Assembly (NCBI RefSeq): GCF_002356555.2
Contig: NZ_AP017372.2
Location: 2,648,501-2,712,500 of the forward strand
Direction: 5' to 3'
Source of the DNA: Halorhodospira halochloris
Lineage (GTDB): Bacteria; Pseudomonadota; Gammaproteobacteria; Nitrococcales; Halorhodospiraceae
DNA: 64,000 nucleotides
Below the pieces are notes generated by a model. The model saw only the letters and a program-made list of their open reading frames with translations, was not told the origin of the DNA and did no database searches. How positions within the stretch are numbered: position 1 is the first letter of the stretch; each line of letters begins with the position of its first letter. Shown here one piece after another: positions 37,950-49,500 of the stretch. A program made the translations under genes and the position numbers.

Positions 37950-39014
37950 TTAGCTGACTTTGGGGTCGAGCTCACCGGATTCATAACGCTCGAACATCAC
38001 CGCCGTTGACAGCGGCTTGATCTTAGAGGCCATGCCGGCTGAACCGAAGGCCTCATAACGAGCCTTACAGATCTCCTTCATGGCATCGGTGGAGGCCTGG
38101 AGGAACTTGCGTGGGTCGAAGTTCGACTTGTTCTCGGCTAGGTGTTTGCGGACTGCACCAGTCGAGGCCAGGCGCAAGTCGGTGTCGATGTTTACCTTGC
38201 GCACCCCGTTCTTGATCCCCTCCTGGACCTCTTCTACTGGCACACCGTAGGTCTCGGGGATCTCCCCGCCGTACTGGTTAATGATCTCCAGCCACTCTTG
38301 CGGGACTTGCGACGAACCGTGCATAACCAGGTGGGTATTCGGCAGGCGCTGGTGGATCTCTTTAATCCGGCTGATCGCCAGGATGTCGCCCGTCGGTGGG
38401 CGGGTAAACTTATAGGCACCATGGCTCGTGCCGCAGGCGATCGCTAGGGCATCGACGTGGGTGTCACGGACGAACTGAGCCGCCTCTTCCGGATCGGTCA
38501 GCAGCTTATCCTTGTCCATCTTGCCTTCGGCGCCGACGCCATCCTCTTTGCCGGCCTCACCAGTCTCAAGCGAACCGAGCACGCCGATTTCGCCCTCAAC
38601 CGATACACCACCGGCATGGGCCATCTCGACGGTGCGCCGGGTGACGTTAACATTGTAATCGTAATCCGCCGGGGTCTTGCCGTCTTCGCGCAGCGAGCCG
38701 TCCATCATCACCGAAGTAAATCCGGATTGAATGGCGCGCATGCACATCCCCGGATTAGCGCCGTGGTCGAGGTGAACAACCAACGGCACCTCGGGATAAT
38801 TCTCCACTGCCGCCTCCATCAAGTGGCGGTAGAAGGGCACACCGGCGTACTTGCGTGCACCGGCCGAAGCCTGCACGATTGCCGGACTATCACACTCCTT
38901 TGCCGCCTCCATAATGGCGTGCAGCTGCTCCATATTATTGGCGTTAAAGGCTGGCATCCCATAGCCGTTCTCAGCAGCGTGATCAAGTAGCTGCCGCAGG
39001 GTTATCATCGCCAT
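37950..39014 (-). CDS. fba: Fructose-1,6-bisphosphate aldolase, class II (Calvin-cycle subtype)
   Basis: A 354-residue class II zinc aldolase of the subtype often found in cbb clusters. Zinc ligands are in VVHLDHGAN and in [13 protein letters not shown], with [16 protein letters not shown] between. It makes fructose-1,6-bisphosphate and, by analogy with other Calvin-cycle enzymes, sedoheptulose-1,7-bisphosphate. GGAGGAG lies 8 bases before the ATG. Only 20 bp separate it from pyk upstream, so the two are probably co-transcribed. Confidence 0.95.
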   Translation of the reverse strand: MAMITLRQLLDHAAENGYGMPAFNANNMEQLHAIMEAAKECDSPAIVQASAGARKYAGVPFYRHLMEAAVENYPEVPLVVHLDHGANPGMCMRAIQSGFTSVMMDGSLREDGKTPADYDYNVNVTRRTVEMAHAGGVSVEGEIGVLGSLETGEAGKEDGVGAEGKMDKDKLLTDPEEAAQFVRDTHVDALAIACGTSHGAYKFTRPPTGDILAISRIKEIHQRLPNTHLVMHGSSQVPQEWLEIINQYGGEIPETYGVPVEEVQEGIKNGVRKVNIDTDLRLASTGAVRKHLAENKSNFDPRKFLQASTDAMKEICKARYEAFGSAGMASKIKPLSTAVMFERYESGELDPKVS

Positions 39015-39034
39015 AGTCTCGACTCCTCCATTAT

Positions 39035-40501
39035 TTAACTTTTCGAGATGGATGTGTCATTGAGATAGTCATCAACACATATAATCCGCAGCGTATTTGT
39101 CCCACCCGATGAGCCTATGCTGTCACCGTGGGTAACTACGACATGATCGCCTTGGGTCAGTAATCCCTGCCTGGACAAGCGCTCGAGCAGACGACTCTTA
39201 AGCGCATCCAGGTCTTCTTGCTCAGGATCGATCTCTAGGGGATAGACGCCGCGATAGAGCGTGACGCGGCCACGGGTTTGCGGATGTCTGGTTAGGACAT
39301 AAATTGGCAAACCGGAGCTGATTCGTGACATCCATACTGCGGTTGACCCCGATTCAGTAATCACGATGAGGGCCTTGATAGCAAAGTGATTGGCAGCATA
39401 CATCGCTGCCATAGCGATGGTTTCATCGACCCGACAAAAAACCTCATCCAGACGGTGGTGTGATACCGTCACCGTGCGGTTCTTCTCCGCCTCACGACAG
39501 ACACGATCCATAGCCCCCACCGCCCGATCCGGGTAGCGGCCGGCCGCGGTCTCGGCAGAGAGCATCACGGCGTCGGTGCCATCAAGCACGGCATTAGCAA
39601 CATCAAAGACCTCGGCCCGGGTCGGAATCGGATTCTCAATCATCGACTCCATCATCTGTGTTGCTGTTATCACCGCCCGATTACTCTGCCGGGCATTCTG
39701 GATGAGCCGTTTCTGCACCTCGGGCAACGCTGCATCACCGATCTCAACGCCGAGATCGCCTCGGGCCACCATAATCGCATCGGCCGCTTCAATGATCTCG
39801 TCCGCAGCGGTAATCGCTTCGGCCCGCTCGATCTTAGCGACAATCCCGGCACCGCGCCCCCCCGCGTCAATCATAAGCTGCCGAGCTTCCTCAATGTCAG
39901 CAGCACTTCGCGGAAAGGAAACCGCCAAGAACTCCACACCGAGATCTGCAGCTGTGGCAATATCCCGGCGATCCTTGTCGGTCAACGCAGGCGCTGAAAG
40001 GCCACCACCACGGCGATTGATGCCCTTGCGCGCCGAAAGTTCACCGCCATGCACCACGGTCGTCTTCACCGCACTGCCTGCCACCTCATCAACCCTTAGC
40101 ACTAGACGGCCATCGTCAAGCAAAAGCTCATCGCCGGGCACCACGTCATCGGGCAGTCCGGAATAAGCAATGCCTACCGCCTCCTTACTCCCTGCCTCGG
40201 CCCCCATTTGTGCATCGAGGGTAAAACCATCGCCTTCGCGCAACTGTACTGGGCCATCGCGGAAGCCCTCAATGCGAATCTTCGGCCCCTGGAGATCGAC
40301 CAGTACCCCCACCCGGCGCTGATGTGCTGTAGACCACTCCCGAACTTCGCTAACGCGGCGACGGTGATCCTCTACATCCCCATGAGAAAGGTTGATGCGC
40401 ACCACATCAACGCCAGCGGCCAGCAGCCTCTGCAGTGCCCCGGGCTGGTCGGTCGCCGGCCCGAGGGTAGCGAGTATCTTGGTACGCCGGGGCTTGGCCA
40501 T
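39035..40501 (-). CDS. pyk: Pyruvate kinase
   Basis: A 488-residue pyruvate kinase: [15 protein letters not shown] at the N-terminus, the ADP/PEP site [11 protein letters not shown] with the catalytic lysine, the Mg ligands in [13 protein letters not shown], and a C-terminal allosteric domain ending in [11 protein letters not shown]. It converts PEP to pyruvate. Its place between pgk and fba, and just ahead of the pyruvate dehydrogenase genes, links Calvin-cycle triose output to acetyl-CoA. Confidence 0.96.
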   Translation of the reverse strand: MAKPRRTKILATLGPATDQPGALQRLLAAGVDVVRINLSHGDVEDHRRRVSEVREWSTAHQRRVGVLVDLQGPKIRIEGFRDGPVQLREGDGFTLDAQMGAEAGSKEAVGIAYSGLPDDVVPGDELLLDDGRLVLRVDEVAGSAVKTTVVHGGELSARKGINRRGGGLSAPALTDKDRRDIATAADLGVEFLAVSFPRSAADIEEARQLMIDAGGRGAGIVAKIERAEAITAADEIIEAADAIMVARGDLGVEIGDAALPEVQKRLIQNARQSNRAVITATQMMESMIENPIPTRAEVFDVANAVLDGTDAVMLSAETAAGRYPDRAVGAMDRVCREAEKNRTVTVSHHRLDEVFCRVDETIAMAAMYAANHFAIKALIVITESGSTAVWMSRISSGLPIYVLTRHPQTRGRVTLYRGVYPLEIDPEQEDLDALKSRLLERLSRQGLLTQGDHVVVTHGDSIGSSGGTNTLRIICVDDYLNDTSISKS

Positions 40502-40592
40502 AGTCTATCTGCTCCCCCTGGAGCTGATCATGAAATTTTTATTTTGATTCTGTTAGTAGTTGTCCTACTCAAAGCGGCACGTTGCGCCATGT

Positions 40593-41774
40593 TCAGCCCT
40601 CTCGCGCCCGCTGCTCAAGCACCGCGACTCCAGGCAGCTCACGCCCTTCCAGCAACTCGAGGAAGGCACCACCACCGGTAGAGATATACGAGATATTTTC
40701 AGTTACTCCGAACTGTTCGACAGCCGCCAAGGTGTCACCACCACCAGCTATCGAAAAGCCGTTACTCGCACCGATCGCGGCAGCGAGGGCACGCGTACCG
40801 CCAGCGAATTGCTCCATTTCGAAGACCCCAACCGGTCCGTTCCAAACAATGGTCCCGGCATTGCGCAGCATACCGTCGTAACGTGACTGGGTTTGTGGCC
40901 CGACGTCGAGGATCATCTCATCATCGGGAACGGCATCCACCGCCCTGACTTCTGCCGCAGCTTCGGCTGAAAACTCTTTGGCAGTGATAACATCCTCTGG
41001 CACCGGAATCTCGCCGCCCTTTGCCAGTGCCTCATCCATAAGCCGTTTAGCCGTGTCGACATAGTCCTTCTCGTAGAGCGACTTGCCAACACTGTAGCCG
41101 GCGGCGGCAATGAAGGTGTTGGCAATACCGCCACCCACAATCAGCTGATCGACCTTCTCGGTAAGAGCTTCTAAAACCTGGACCTTGCCCGAGACCTTGG
41201 AGCCACCAACAATAGCCACCATCGGCCGATTGGGGTTATCCAATGCCTTATCGAGGGCCTCCAGCTCGGCCGTAAGCAGCGGCCCGGCACACGCCTCAGG
41301 GGCAAAGCGCGCGACACCGTGGGTTGACGCTTGAGCGCGGTGCGCAGTGCCAAAGGCGTCCATGACAAAGACGTCACAAAGCGCTGCCATGCGTTTGGCC
41401 AGGGCCTCATCATCCTTGGTCTCCCCGGCGTTAAAACGCACGTTCTCACACAGCACCACCCCCCCGACGGGGACATCGACACCGTCGAGCCAGTTAGCCT
41501 CGACGGGAACCTCACATCCGAGCACTTCGCCGAGACGTTTGGCTACCGGGGCCATAGAGGCCTCGGGGTCGTATTGACCCTCTTGCGGGCGACCCAGGTG
41601 CGACATCACCAGGACTCTGGCACCACCATCCATGGCTTGTTTGATACTCTCAGCCGCTGCCCGAATACGGGTGTCGTCGCTCACCTCACCGCCTTTGATA
41701 GGCACATTCAAGTCTTCCCGGATAAGCACGCGCTTACCCTGCAGATCGAGATCGCTCATGCGTTTAGCTTTCAC
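40593..41774 (-). CDS. pgk: Phosphoglycerate kinase
   Basis: A 393-residue phosphoglycerate kinase: [38 protein letters not shown], the hinge [15 protein letters not shown], and the nucleotide-binding [13 protein letters not shown] with [16 protein letters not shown]. It phosphorylates 3-phosphoglycerate made by RuBisCO. The GTG at 41774 is used as start because AAGGAG is 7 bases upstream; an ATG five codons later is an alternative. The partner gap gene is not in the window. Confidence 0.96.
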   Translation of the reverse strand: MKAKRMSDLDLQGKRVLIREDLNVPIKGGEVSDDTRIRAAAESIKQAMDGGARVLVMSHLGRPQEGQYDPEASMAPVAKRLGEVLGCEVPVEANWLDGVDVPVGGVVLCENVRFNAGETKDDEALAKRMAALCDVFVMDAFGTAHRAQASTHGVARFAPEACAGPLLTAELEALDKALDNPNRPMVAIVGGSKVSGKVQVLEALTEKVDQLIVGGGIANTFIAAAGYSVGKSLYEKDYVDTAKRLMDEALAKGGEIPVPEDVITAKEFSAEAAAEVRAVDAVPDDEMILDVGPQTQSRYDGMLRNAGTIVWNGPVGVFEMEQFAGGTRALAAAIGASNGFSIAGGGDTLAAVEQFGVTENISYISTGGGAFLELLEGRELPGVAVLEQRAREG

Positions 41775-41846
41775 GACTCACTCCTTCTCTCAATATTCAG
41801 TTGAACGGGTCGCAGCACCGCCACCACCGCGATAACTAATACCTAA

Positions 41847-43850
41847 TCAAGCGAGTAGGCGCTGCGCAGTAGCGACGACATTATCAACCGTCAGGCCGAA
41901 GTATTCGTAAAGCTGCGGCCCCGGCGCCGACTCGCCAAACCCATCAATGCCCATAGCCGCACCATTGTCGCCTACCAAGCCTTGCCACAGCCCTGTCGAG
42001 CCGGCCTCAATCGATAAGCGCGGCACGCCGGCGGGCAGGACTTCGCTACGATACGCAGAATCCTGGGCCTGGAAGCGCTCAACACATGGCATTGAGACCA
42101 CCCGCACACTCCTTCCCGCGGCCTTAAGCTGCTCTGCCGCAGCTTGCGCTAGTTCCACCTCGGAGCCGGTTGCGAGTAACACCAACTCCGGGGCACTAGA
42201 GGCGTCACTTAAGACATAGCCACCACGGGCAATAGCCTTGACCTGATCAGCACTGCGCGCTTGCGGCTCCATGCCCTGACGGGAGAGCGCCATCGCCGTC
42301 GGACCCGAGCGGCGCTCGATAGCCGCAGCCCAAGCGCCCGCCGTCTCCTGCGCATCGCAAGGCCGCCATACTTCAAGGTTCGGGATCATACGCAGCGAGT
42401 TAAGCTGCTCGATAGGCTGGTGGGTCGGCCCATCCTCGCCGAGGCCGATGGAATCGTGGGTGTAGACCAGAATCGTGCGCTGTTTCATCAATGCCGCCAT
42501 GCGCACAGCGTTGCGGGCATAATCGGAAAAGATCAGGAAGGTCCCGCCATAAGGAATCCACCCGCCGTGCAGGGCTACGCCATTCATGATTGCGGTCATC
42601 GCAAACTCACGAACGCCGTAAAAAATGTAATTGCCATCAGGCGAATCGGCACTAACCTGCTGACAACCGCTCCACCAAGTATTGTTCGAGCCAGTCAAAT
42701 CGGCCGAACCACCCAACAGCTCCGGCAGCTGCGGCCCAATATGATCAAGCACCGCTTGGGAGCTCTTGCGCGTCGCATCCTTCTTGGCTTTACCAAACTT
42801 ATCCAGGGCTTCATCTACCACTTGCTGCCAGTTCGCCGGCAGCTCGCCGCGCATGCGCCGCTCCAGCTCCGCGGCCAGCTCTGGGTACGCCTCGCGATAA
42901 GCCGCAAAGGCCTGCTGCCACTCCTGAACCAAGCGCTCCCCGGACTGCCTCGCATCCCACGCCTGATAGTGCTCTGCGGGGATCTCAAACGGCCCATACT
43001 GCCAGCCCAACTCTTCGCGCGTCGCGGCGATCTCATCATCACCTAGCGGCGCCCCATGGACGGCACTGGTGCCGGCCATCTTTGGCGACCCCCAGCCGAT
43101 CACCGTCCGGCAGTTAATCAGGCTCGGCCGGCTGGTATCGGCGCGCGCCTGCTCGATGGCCGCTTTGATGGCGGCAGGGTCGTGCCCGTCGATCGGCCCG
43201 ATAACCTGCCAGCCGTAGGCCTCAAAGCGCTTATTGACATCCTCGGTGTACCAGCCACTGACATCACCGTCGATAGAGATGCTGTTGTTATCGTAGAAGG
43301 TGATCAGCTTACCTAGGCCGAGGGTCCCGGCTAGTGAACAAGCCTCATGCGAGACCCCCTCCATAAGGCAGCCATCACCAGCGAAGACGTAGGTGTAGTG
43401 GTCGATAACGTCATGGCCGGGACGGTTGAACTTGCCCGCCAACATCTTCTCTGCTAAAGCCATGCCTACGGCGTTGGTCAAGCCCTGGCCCAGCGGCCCG
43501 GTGGTCGTCTCCACCCCCGAGGTGTAGCCGTACTCCGGATGCCCCGGGGTCCTGGAGTGGAGCTGGCGGAAGTTTTTCAGATCATCGACAGAGAGGTCGT
43601 AGCCGCTCAAGTGAAGCAGTGAGTAGAGCAGCATCGAACCGTGGCCATTGGAGAGCACGAACCGGTCGCGGTCGATCCAGTCCGGCTGCTGCGGGTTATG
43701 GCGCAGAAAATCGCGCCACAGCACCTCAGCGATATCGGCCATGCCCATCGGGGCCCCCGGGTGCCCGGAGTTGGCACGTTGCACCGCATCCATGGATAGT
43801 GCGCGAATTCCGTTAGCCAGTTCCCGCCGGTTGTGCTCGGTCGACGCCAT
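41847..43850 (-). CDS. tkt: Transketolase
   Basis: A 667-residue transketolase, standard length. Motifs are [19 protein letters not shown], the ThDP motif [13 protein letters not shown] ending in [11 protein letters not shown], and the pyrimidine domain with [13 protein letters not shown] and [20 protein letters not shown]. It handles the C2 transfers that regenerate ribulose-1,5-bisphosphate precursors. It lies between cbbO and pgk with 142 bp upstream, enough for its own promoter. GGGAGGTAGAAC precedes the ATG. Confidence 0.97.
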   Translation of the reverse strand: MASTEHNRRELANGIRALSMDAVQRANSGHPGAPMGMADIAEVLWRDFLRHNPQQPDWIDRDRFVLSNGHGSMLLYSLLHLSGYDLSVDDLKNFRQLHSRTPGHPEYGYTSGVETTTGPLGQGLTNAVGMALAEKMLAGKFNRPGHDVIDHYTYVFAGDGCLMEGVSHEACSLAGTLGLGKLITFYDNNSISIDGDVSGWYTEDVNKRFEAYGWQVIGPIDGHDPAAIKAAIEQARADTSRPSLINCRTVIGWGSPKMAGTSAVHGAPLGDDEIAATREELGWQYGPFEIPAEHYQAWDARQSGERLVQEWQQAFAAYREAYPELAAELERRMRGELPANWQQVVDEALDKFGKAKKDATRKSSQAVLDHIGPQLPELLGGSADLTGSNNTWWSGCQQVSADSPDGNYIFYGVREFAMTAIMNGVALHGGWIPYGGTFLIFSDYARNAVRMAALMKQRTILVYTHDSIGLGEDGPTHQPIEQLNSLRMIPNLEVWRPCDAQETAGAWAAAIERRSGPTAMALSRQGMEPQARSADQVKAIARGGYVLSDASSAPELVLLATGSEVELAQAAAEQLKAAGRSVRVVSMPCVERFQAQDSAYRSEVLPAGVPRLSIEAGSTGLWQGLVGDNGAAMGIDGFGESAPGPQLYEYFGLTVDNVVATAQRLLA

Positions 43851-43992
43851 GTTCTACCTCCCTCTCTCAAAATTTAGTTGTTCGGCTCACGTGATGCTAG
43901 AGAAGCCGCCTTTTATTGTCGTGTTCTGTGGCAACTCTACGGCTGACAATAGATAAGCAAAAGCAAATCGTTTTGATAGTTAGGATAAACTA

Positions 43993-46344
43993 CTACTTAG
44001 TAAGCTGCGCAAAAACCCCCGGTAATCGCTCCGGTAGCCGCTCTACTTGATCGACTACGGAGTAGCTGTTGGCACCAAAGATCCTTGCGACGTAGTCATC
44101 AGCCTCTCTATCCAAGGTCAAGCAGTAGCTGCTAACGCCACGGACTGCTAAGTCTTCGACAGCCTTTTTGGCATCGTGACGCAGATACTGCGGGTCGCGC
44201 ACATCAACATCGTGCGGCTCACCGTCGGTGACGATTAGCAGCAGCTTGCGGCTTTGCGGGGCACGAACCAAGTGGGTTCCGGCGTGGCGCATTGCCGCAC
44301 CCATTCGCGTAGAGTAGCGTCCTTCCATCCCGGCTAGGCGCGCCTTGACGTCGTCATCCCAGGGCTGGGCAAAGTCCTTAAAACGGAAATACTGGATATC
44401 GTGACGGCCATCGGAGCAGAAGCCGTGAACCGCAAACGGATCACCGATACCGTCTATAGCCCAACCGAGCAAGGTCGTCGCCTCGCGAGTCAGCTGCACT
44501 ATGCTCTTATCACTGCCGTTGACCTGCTCATTGGTCGACTCTGATAAATCGAGCAGCAGCAACACCGCCAAATCACGGGTTTTACGAATATAGCGGGTAT
44601 TGATGCGCGGGTCCGGACTCATTCCCAAGCGCAGATCGACCATTGATCTAACCGCCGCATCTATATCTATTTCATCACCATCTTCCTGCCGGCGCTGGCG
44701 AATAAGCCCTTGCGGCTGCATGGCATCAATCAAGTAGCGCAGCCGGCTGGCCACCGGACGGTACTCGCTAAGCACCCCGTCAACCGTTTCGGGATCGCCA
44801 CGTTTTGGGCGACGCTCGACCACGGCTGTCCAATCCGGGCGATGGAGCTGGATTTGATAGTCCCACTCAGAGTAGTGGAAAGGCGGGCTTACCGGCTCTA
44901 CCCCCTCCATCTCATTGTAGCTGACCCCATTATCCTCATAGGGAAATAGCTCGGTAGGCAAAACCCAGATCTCCTGGGCATCATCACCGGCTAGTTCACA
45001 GTCCACCTCGTTAACAAACTCCATGAGGCTGACATACTTACGAACTTGGCGCTGACTAGCCGGAACATACTCGGCCTCCAACCAAGCGTCGCGGTCTTCG
45101 GCAAAGAGGTAGCGATTATCATCGTGATGGGGCACCCCGTAGGCTTCCAAAGCGCGCGCACTGGGCACCTCGTGTTCCGCCTGCCAACGCGCATGCAGCG
45201 CCAACCCCAACTCGCGGACCCAGGCCTGCTCTTCAGGCTGCTTGGCGAAGTAGCCTTCAAAGCGCTCGCCGACCCAACGCACCCATGGGTTGTCCGCCGC
45301 GCTTTCCGGGGCGATCAAGGCGTGGGCAATGCGCTCCAGCCATAGGACATAGGGATGGACGGCCAATTCATCTTGCCGGCGCTGTTGCTCGCGACTGGTA
45401 TGACAGCTCTGCCACAATTGTTGCAGGCCGGGAAAACGCTCTAGCGCCAAGCGCTCCACCCGGGCATCCTCCAGGACCCCGATCATCGCCTGCTGGGCGG
45501 CACTTAGCCCCTGCGGACTCAGCGGCTCGGCGGTATAGATAAGATGCGCAGCGGCGTGCGCGGCACTAGCCCGATAGAGGTCCTTGCCGGGCAAGCCGTA
45601 AAAGTCGTCGTAGGCGTCGGGCAGGTGGATTACCCGCTGCTCGATAAATGGACGGTAGCCCTCGCGGGTCTCGAAATCGCCCGAGGTCGGGCGCATGAAG
45701 AAATCCCGCCCCCACAGCGCCCGCAGATAGAAATTGAGCTTGCGTTGATTATCTATAAACAGGGTGCCGCGCCGTTCTTGCTGCAGCATGGCCTGACTGT
45801 CCGCCGACTCGAGCGCAAAGTAGGCGCGCTGCTGCCCAAAATCACTGGCATGCGCCTGCGCCCCCCACAGCGCCCAGCGCCGCAAACCGCCCAGGGTCAG
45901 CTTGGAGAAGAGCTCATCAAGGTTCTCCAGCATCGGCCGCAGGCCCCGCGGCGCCTTACCCGATAATTGGTGGATGAGGTTAATATACTGCTCTACCAGC
46001 TGTGGATCACCCAGTCGCCGGGCTGCGGTCGGCATGCCCGCCAGCATTAGCGCGATGACCTGACCGCTTACCATTGACGCCAAACGCAAGGCGGCGGTCT
46101 GGACCGGCATCAGTATGTCCTCGCCAACCTCCTTGACCACCTCCGGCATTGCTTCCAGCCAAGTCCGAACCACATCGCTGCCGCGCCCAAGCTCGGCCAG
46201 CGCTCGCGCCCCCTCCAGGTAATTATGCTGACCCAAAGGCGACATTAGGCGCGCAGCCTCAGCGAAATTGCTATCCAGGACATCGCCGATGTGCGGGTCG
46301 CACGCCTCCAGGGTCGCGCGATAATCGTCAAGCTTTACCGTCAT
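43993..46344 (-). CDS. cbbO: RuBisCO activation protein CbbO (VWA domain)
   Basis: A 783-residue CbbO. The C-terminal von Willebrand factor A domain has a MIDAS motif DLSES (LLLLDLSESTNEQV) and LIVTDGEPHDVDV. The long N-terminal part is CbbO/NorD-like and has acidic surface patches. CbbO bridges RuBisCO and the AAA+ motor CbbQ, forming a rubisco activase that removes inhibitory sugar phosphates. It is immediately downstream of cbbQ (46 bp) with GGGAGGATCTGCG before the ATG. Confidence 0.95.
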   Translation of the reverse strand: MTVKLDDYRATLEACDPHIGDVLDSNFAEAARLMSPLGQHNYLEGARALAELGRGSDVVRTWLEAMPEVVKEVGEDILMPVQTAALRLASMVSGQVIALMLAGMPTAARRLGDPQLVEQYINLIHQLSGKAPRGLRPMLENLDELFSKLTLGGLRRWALWGAQAHASDFGQQRAYFALESADSQAMLQQERRGTLFIDNQRKLNFYLRALWGRDFFMRPTSGDFETREGYRPFIEQRVIHLPDAYDDFYGLPGKDLYRASAAHAAAHLIYTAEPLSPQGLSAAQQAMIGVLEDARVERLALERFPGLQQLWQSCHTSREQQRRQDELAVHPYVLWLERIAHALIAPESAADNPWVRWVGERFEGYFAKQPEEQAWVRELGLALHARWQAEHEVPSARALEAYGVPHHDDNRYLFAEDRDAWLEAEYVPASQRQVRKYVSLMEFVNEVDCELAGDDAQEIWVLPTELFPYEDNGVSYNEMEGVEPVSPPFHYSEWDYQIQLHRPDWTAVVERRPKRGDPETVDGVLSEYRPVASRLRYLIDAMQPQGLIRQRRQEDGDEIDIDAAVRSMVDLRLGMSPDPRINTRYIRKTRDLAVLLLLDLSESTNEQVNGSDKSIVQLTREATTLLGWAIDGIGDPFAVHGFCSDGRHDIQYFRFKDFAQPWDDDVKARLAGMEGRYSTRMGAAMRHAGTHLVRAPQSRKLLLIVTDGEPHDVDVRDPQYLRHDAKKAVEDLAVRGVSSYCLTLDREADDYVARIFGANSYSVVDQVERLPERLPGVFAQLTK

Positions 46345-46390
46345 CGCAGATCCTCCCGACGGTTCCAGGACGCGCCACTCAAAACCCTAA

Positions 46391-47197
46391 TCAAAAGTAG
46401 GTAGCAACCGCCTGATCAAGGGTTTCGCGCATATCTGGATCATCGGTAAGTGGGCGCACCAGAGTCATGGTGCAAGCCGCTGCCGGCGCTATACCCTTAG
46501 CAATCAGGCTCGCCGCATAGACCAACAGCCGCGTAGAGATCCCTTCATCTAGCCCATGTCCTTTAAGGTTGCGGGCACGATGGGCAATCTGCACCAGTTT
46601 ATCGGCAGTTTGGGCATCAACCCCGCCTTCGTGGGCAACCACCTCAGCCTCAACTGCAGCTTCTGGATAACTGAAATCGAGAGCCCCGAAACGCTGTTTG
46701 GTCGACTGCTTGAGATCTTTCAGCAGCGACTGGTAGCCGGGATTGTATGAGATCACCAAATGAAAATCTTGATGGGCATGCACCAATTCGCCCTTTTTCT
46801 CCAGCGGCAGGGTCCGCCGATGGTCGGTTAGCGGGTGGATTACCACGGTAGTATCCTGCCGCGCCTCAACCACCTCATCGAGATAGCAGATAGCCCCAAT
46901 CCGGGCTGCAGTAGTAAGCGGCCCATCCTGCCAGCGCGTCCCATCAGCATCGAGCAGGTAGCGCCCGATCAGATCGGCAGCGGTCATATCCTCATTGCAG
47001 GCGACGGTAATTAGCGGTCGCCCCAACTCATAGGCCATATACTCGACGAACCGGGATTTACCGCACCCGGTTGGGCCTTTAAGCATCACCGGCATGCGCG
47101 CGTCATAGGCTGCCCGGTAGAGTTCTAACTCATCGCCAACCGGACGGTAATAAGGGGCTTCGTGTACCCGGTACTGCTCAATATCTTGTTCACTCAT
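46391..47197 (-). CDS. cbbQ: RuBisCO activase AAA+ ATPase CbbQ
   Basis: A 268-residue MoxR-type AAA+ ATPase. Walker A is GPTGCGKS (41-48) and Walker B is [33 protein letters not shown] is the sensor/arginine-finger region typical of CbbQ/NorQ. The ATG at 47197 ([11 protein letters not shown]) is chosen because GGAGGGG is correctly spaced; the longer frame adds 51 residues reading into repeat R5. It forms hexamers that remodel RuBisCO with CbbO. Confidence 0.96.
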   Translation of the reverse strand: MSEQDIEQYRVHEAPYYRPVGDELELYRAAYDARMPVMLKGPTGCGKSRFVEYMAYELGRPLITVACNEDMTAADLIGRYLLDADGTRWQDGPLTTAARIGAICYLDEVVEARQDTTVVIHPLTDHRRTLPLEKKGELVHAHQDFHLVISYNPGYQSLLKDLKQSTKQRFGALDFSYPEAAVEAEVVAHEGGVDAQTADKLVQIAHRARNLKGHGLDEGISTRLLVYAASLIAKGIAPAAACTMTLVRPLTDDPDMRETLDQAVATYF

Positions 47198-47304
47198 CGC
47201 CACCCCTCCGATCCTGCAATCTATAGTCAGCCCCCCGGGGCATGATGCGCGCCAACATCTGCCCGGGATTACAGCAGAGTGCATCCAAATGGGTCGGTAT
47301 GCCG

Positions 47305-47402
47305 TAAAGCATCCCCGCCGTGGAGGTCGTGGCACCAAGTCTGGCGCCACGACTCCGATCTACATGATGGGCCTACGTCACCCACCCCTGGCGGGGTTAC
47401 TT
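47305..47402 (+). repeat. Intergenic palindromic repeat, copy R5 (short, degenerate)
   Basis: A shorter member between cbbS and cbbQ. The arms ATCCCCGCCGTGGAGG and CACCCCTGGCGGGGTTAC pair imperfectly; the core shows TGGCACCA-AGTC-TGGCGCCA and CTACATGATGGGCCTACG. It is positioned where an mRNA 3'-protecting hairpin after cbbLS would lie. Confidence 0.75.
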
Positions 47403-47433
47403 GGCTCAAAACAGCCCGACTTCAGGAACTCCC

Positions 47434-47790
47434 TCAGTCTTGCGGCCCGCGGTAAATCACCATCGCCAGGCCTTGGGTTTGACGTTTCCAGTCGTAGCCA
47501 ATCAGCTTCACGTGATGCTCCGGGTGCTCCTCATGGCACTTTTTAGCCTCAGCGAGCACCGCTTCCACATCCGTCTCGCCGAACATCGGCAGCTTCCACA
47601 TGTACCAGAACTGATCCATGGCATTTTCCGGCTCGGTATGCTCTATGGCCGGCTGCCAGCCTTGATCAATGATGTACTTAACCTGATTGCGGATTTCTTC
47701 CTCGGAAAACTCTGGCAAGTAGGAGAAGGTCTCGAATTTGCGGCTACTTGGGTCAGAGAGCTTCGACTTATAGTCTTGAATCTCGCTCAT
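47434..47790 (-). CDS. cbbS: RuBisCO form I small subunit
   Basis: A 118-residue small subunit, with [15 protein letters not shown] at the N-terminus, the aromatic [14 protein letters not shown] and [16 protein letters not shown]. The length and the absence of a carboxysome shell neighbourhood fit the non-carboxysomal form IAq. It follows cbbL by 128 bp, and GGAGATAAACC precedes its ATG. Confidence 0.97.
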   Translation of the reverse strand: MSEIQDYKSKLSDPSSRKFETFSYLPEFSEEEIRNQVKYIIDQGWQPAIEHTEPENAMDQFWYMWKLPMFGETDVEAVLAEAKKCHEEHPEHHVKLIGYDWKRQTQGLAMVIYRGPQD

Positions 47791-47918
47791 GGTTTATCTC
47801 CTCAAAATTCACTCAATTCGGCTAATGGCCCATCCGCTGAACTTGGCAGTCTTGCTGCAGGGCATGGGAGCGAAACGTGTAGATTGCGCCCGCCACACCC
47901 CTTTTAGACCAGCCCTAG

Positions 47919-49340
47919 TTAGCGGTGCGCAGTATCCAGCTTATCGACGGTATCGAACTCGAAGGTGACCTCCTTCCAAGTCTCCATTGCCGCCTTAAGT
48001 TCGGGGCTCTTCTGAGCTGCTTCGGTCAGGATCTCCTTACCTTCCTTTTCGAGCACTCGGCCCTCGTTACGCGCCTTCAAGCAGGCCTCTAAGGCTACGC
48101 GGTTAGCGCAGGCACCGGCCGCGTTACCCCAGGGGTGGCCGAGCGTACCGCCGCCAAACTGGAAGACCGCGTCGTCGCCGAAGATCGACAACAGCGCCGG
48201 CATGTGCCATACGTGGATACCGCCGGAGGCAACCGCAAAGGCCCCTGGCATGGCACCGAAATCCTGATCGAAGAACAGGCCGCGGGAGCGGTCTTCCTCG
48301 ATGTAACGCTCACGGAGCAGGTCTACCCAGCCCAGGGTTGCCGCGCGGTCACCCTCGAGCTTGCCGACCACTGTGCCGGTGTGCAGCTGATCACCGCCCA
48401 TCAGGCGCAGGATCTTGGTCAGCACACGGAAGTGGATGCCGTGCTTGGGGTTGCGGTCGAGAACGGCGTGCATGGCGCGGTGTATGTGCAGCAGCATGCC
48501 GTTGTCGCGGCACCAGTGGGAGAGCCCCTGGTGGGCACAGAATCCGGCTGTGATGTAGTCGTGCATGATGATCGGCGCACCGATCTCCTTAGCGTACTCA
48601 GCACGCTTATACATCTCTTCCGGGGTCGGCGCCGTAACGTTGAGATAGTGGCCCTTGCGCTCGCCGGTTTCGGCCTCGGCCTTCTCAATCGCCTCCATGA
48701 TGTAATCGAAACGCTCACGCCAGCGCAGGAAGGGCTGCGAGTTGACGTTCTCATCGTCCTTGGTGAAATCGAGGCCGCCGCGCAGCGCCTCATAACAGGC
48801 GCGGCCGTAGTTTTTCGGCGACAGGCCGAGCTTCGGCTTGAGCGTACCGCCGAGCAGCGGCCGACCGTACTTGTTGAGCTTGTCGCGCTCTGACTTGATG
48901 CCGTGCGGCGGGCCTTGGCAGGTCATAACGAAGGCCAAGGGGAAGTGGACGTCCTCGAGGCGCAGCATGCGTACGGCCTTAAAGCCGAAGACGTTACCGA
49001 CGAGCGAGGTGAAGACGTTGACGATAGAGCCTTCCTCAAACAAGTCGATCGGATAGGCGATGAAGGCATAAAAGGCCTCGTCGTCACCCGGCACGTCCTC
49101 GATCTTGTACGCCCGACCCTTGTAGTACTGGATGTCAGTCATCAAGTCGGTCCAAACGTACGTCCAGGTTGCTGTCGACGACTCTGCTGCAACAGCCGCG
49201 GCAGCCTCTTCACGATCCACTCCCGGCTGCGGCACTATCTTGAAAACCGCCTGCAGATCGCTGTTTTTGATCTGGTAGTCTGGCTCCCAGTACTCGTCGC
49301 GATAGGTCTTTACGCCCGCAGTGTATGTTCTGCTCGCCAT
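47919..49340 (-). CDS. cbbL: RuBisCO form I large subunit
   Basis: A 473-residue RuBisCO large chain. Catalytic residues are visible: K168 and K170 in [10 protein letters not shown], the carbamylated K194 with D196 and E197 in [13 protein letters not shown], and loop 6 VVGKLEGD. Sequence style and the linked cbbS-cbbQ-cbbO indicate form IA with dedicated activase rather than the carboxysomal branch. It is the first gene of the long minus-strand carbon block, opposite cbbR. GAGGAGCAAACA precedes the ATG. Confidence 0.98.
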   Translation of the reverse strand: MASRTYTAGVKTYRDEYWEPDYQIKNSDLQAVFKIVPQPGVDREEAAAAVAAESSTATWTYVWTDLMTDIQYYKGRAYKIEDVPGDDEAFYAFIAYPIDLFEEGSIVNVFTSLVGNVFGFKAVRMLRLEDVHFPLAFVMTCQGPPHGIKSERDKLNKYGRPLLGGTLKPKLGLSPKNYGRACYEALRGGLDFTKDDENVNSQPFLRWRERFDYIMEAIEKAEAETGERKGHYLNVTAPTPEEMYKRAEYAKEIGAPIIMHDYITAGFCAHQGLSHWCRDNGMLLHIHRAMHAVLDRNPKHGIHFRVLTKILRLMGGDQLHTGTVVGKLEGDRAATLGWVDLLRERYIEEDRSRGLFFDQDFGAMPGAFAVASGGIHVWHMPALLSIFGDDAVFQFGGGTLGHPWGNAAGACANRVALEACLKARNEGRVLEKEGKEILTEAAQKSPELKAAMETWKEVTFEFDTVDKLDTAHR

Positions 49341-49449
49341 TGTTTGCTCCTCAGAGTTGCTACATTAAGATCAAATGCAGTCTATTTATCGTGTGTGAGG
49401 AAAGCGCATCCCCACTCTCAACTCGAACAAATCACCCCTTGCGTGATCT

Positions 49450-49478
49450 ACTATAAAAGCATAGCCTTAGAAACACAA
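49450..49478 (-). promoter_or_regulatory. Probable sigma-70 promoter of the cbb operon
   Basis: Read on the minus strand, TTGTGT (49478-49473) and TATAGT (49455-49450) are separated by 17 bp, about 110 bp before the cbbL ATG. The long leader after it has no obvious hairpin. A candidate regulator site sits just upstream at 49501-49519. Confidence 0.55.
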
Positions 49479-49500
49479 AAGAAAAACAAATAGTTTTTGC

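Noticed and set aside
48135-48893. 252-residue frame opposite cbbL, and other long reverse frames in rubisco, transketolase and pyruvate dehydrogenase genes
   Set aside because: All are antisense shadows of highly conserved enzymes with strong codon bias and have no supporting features.
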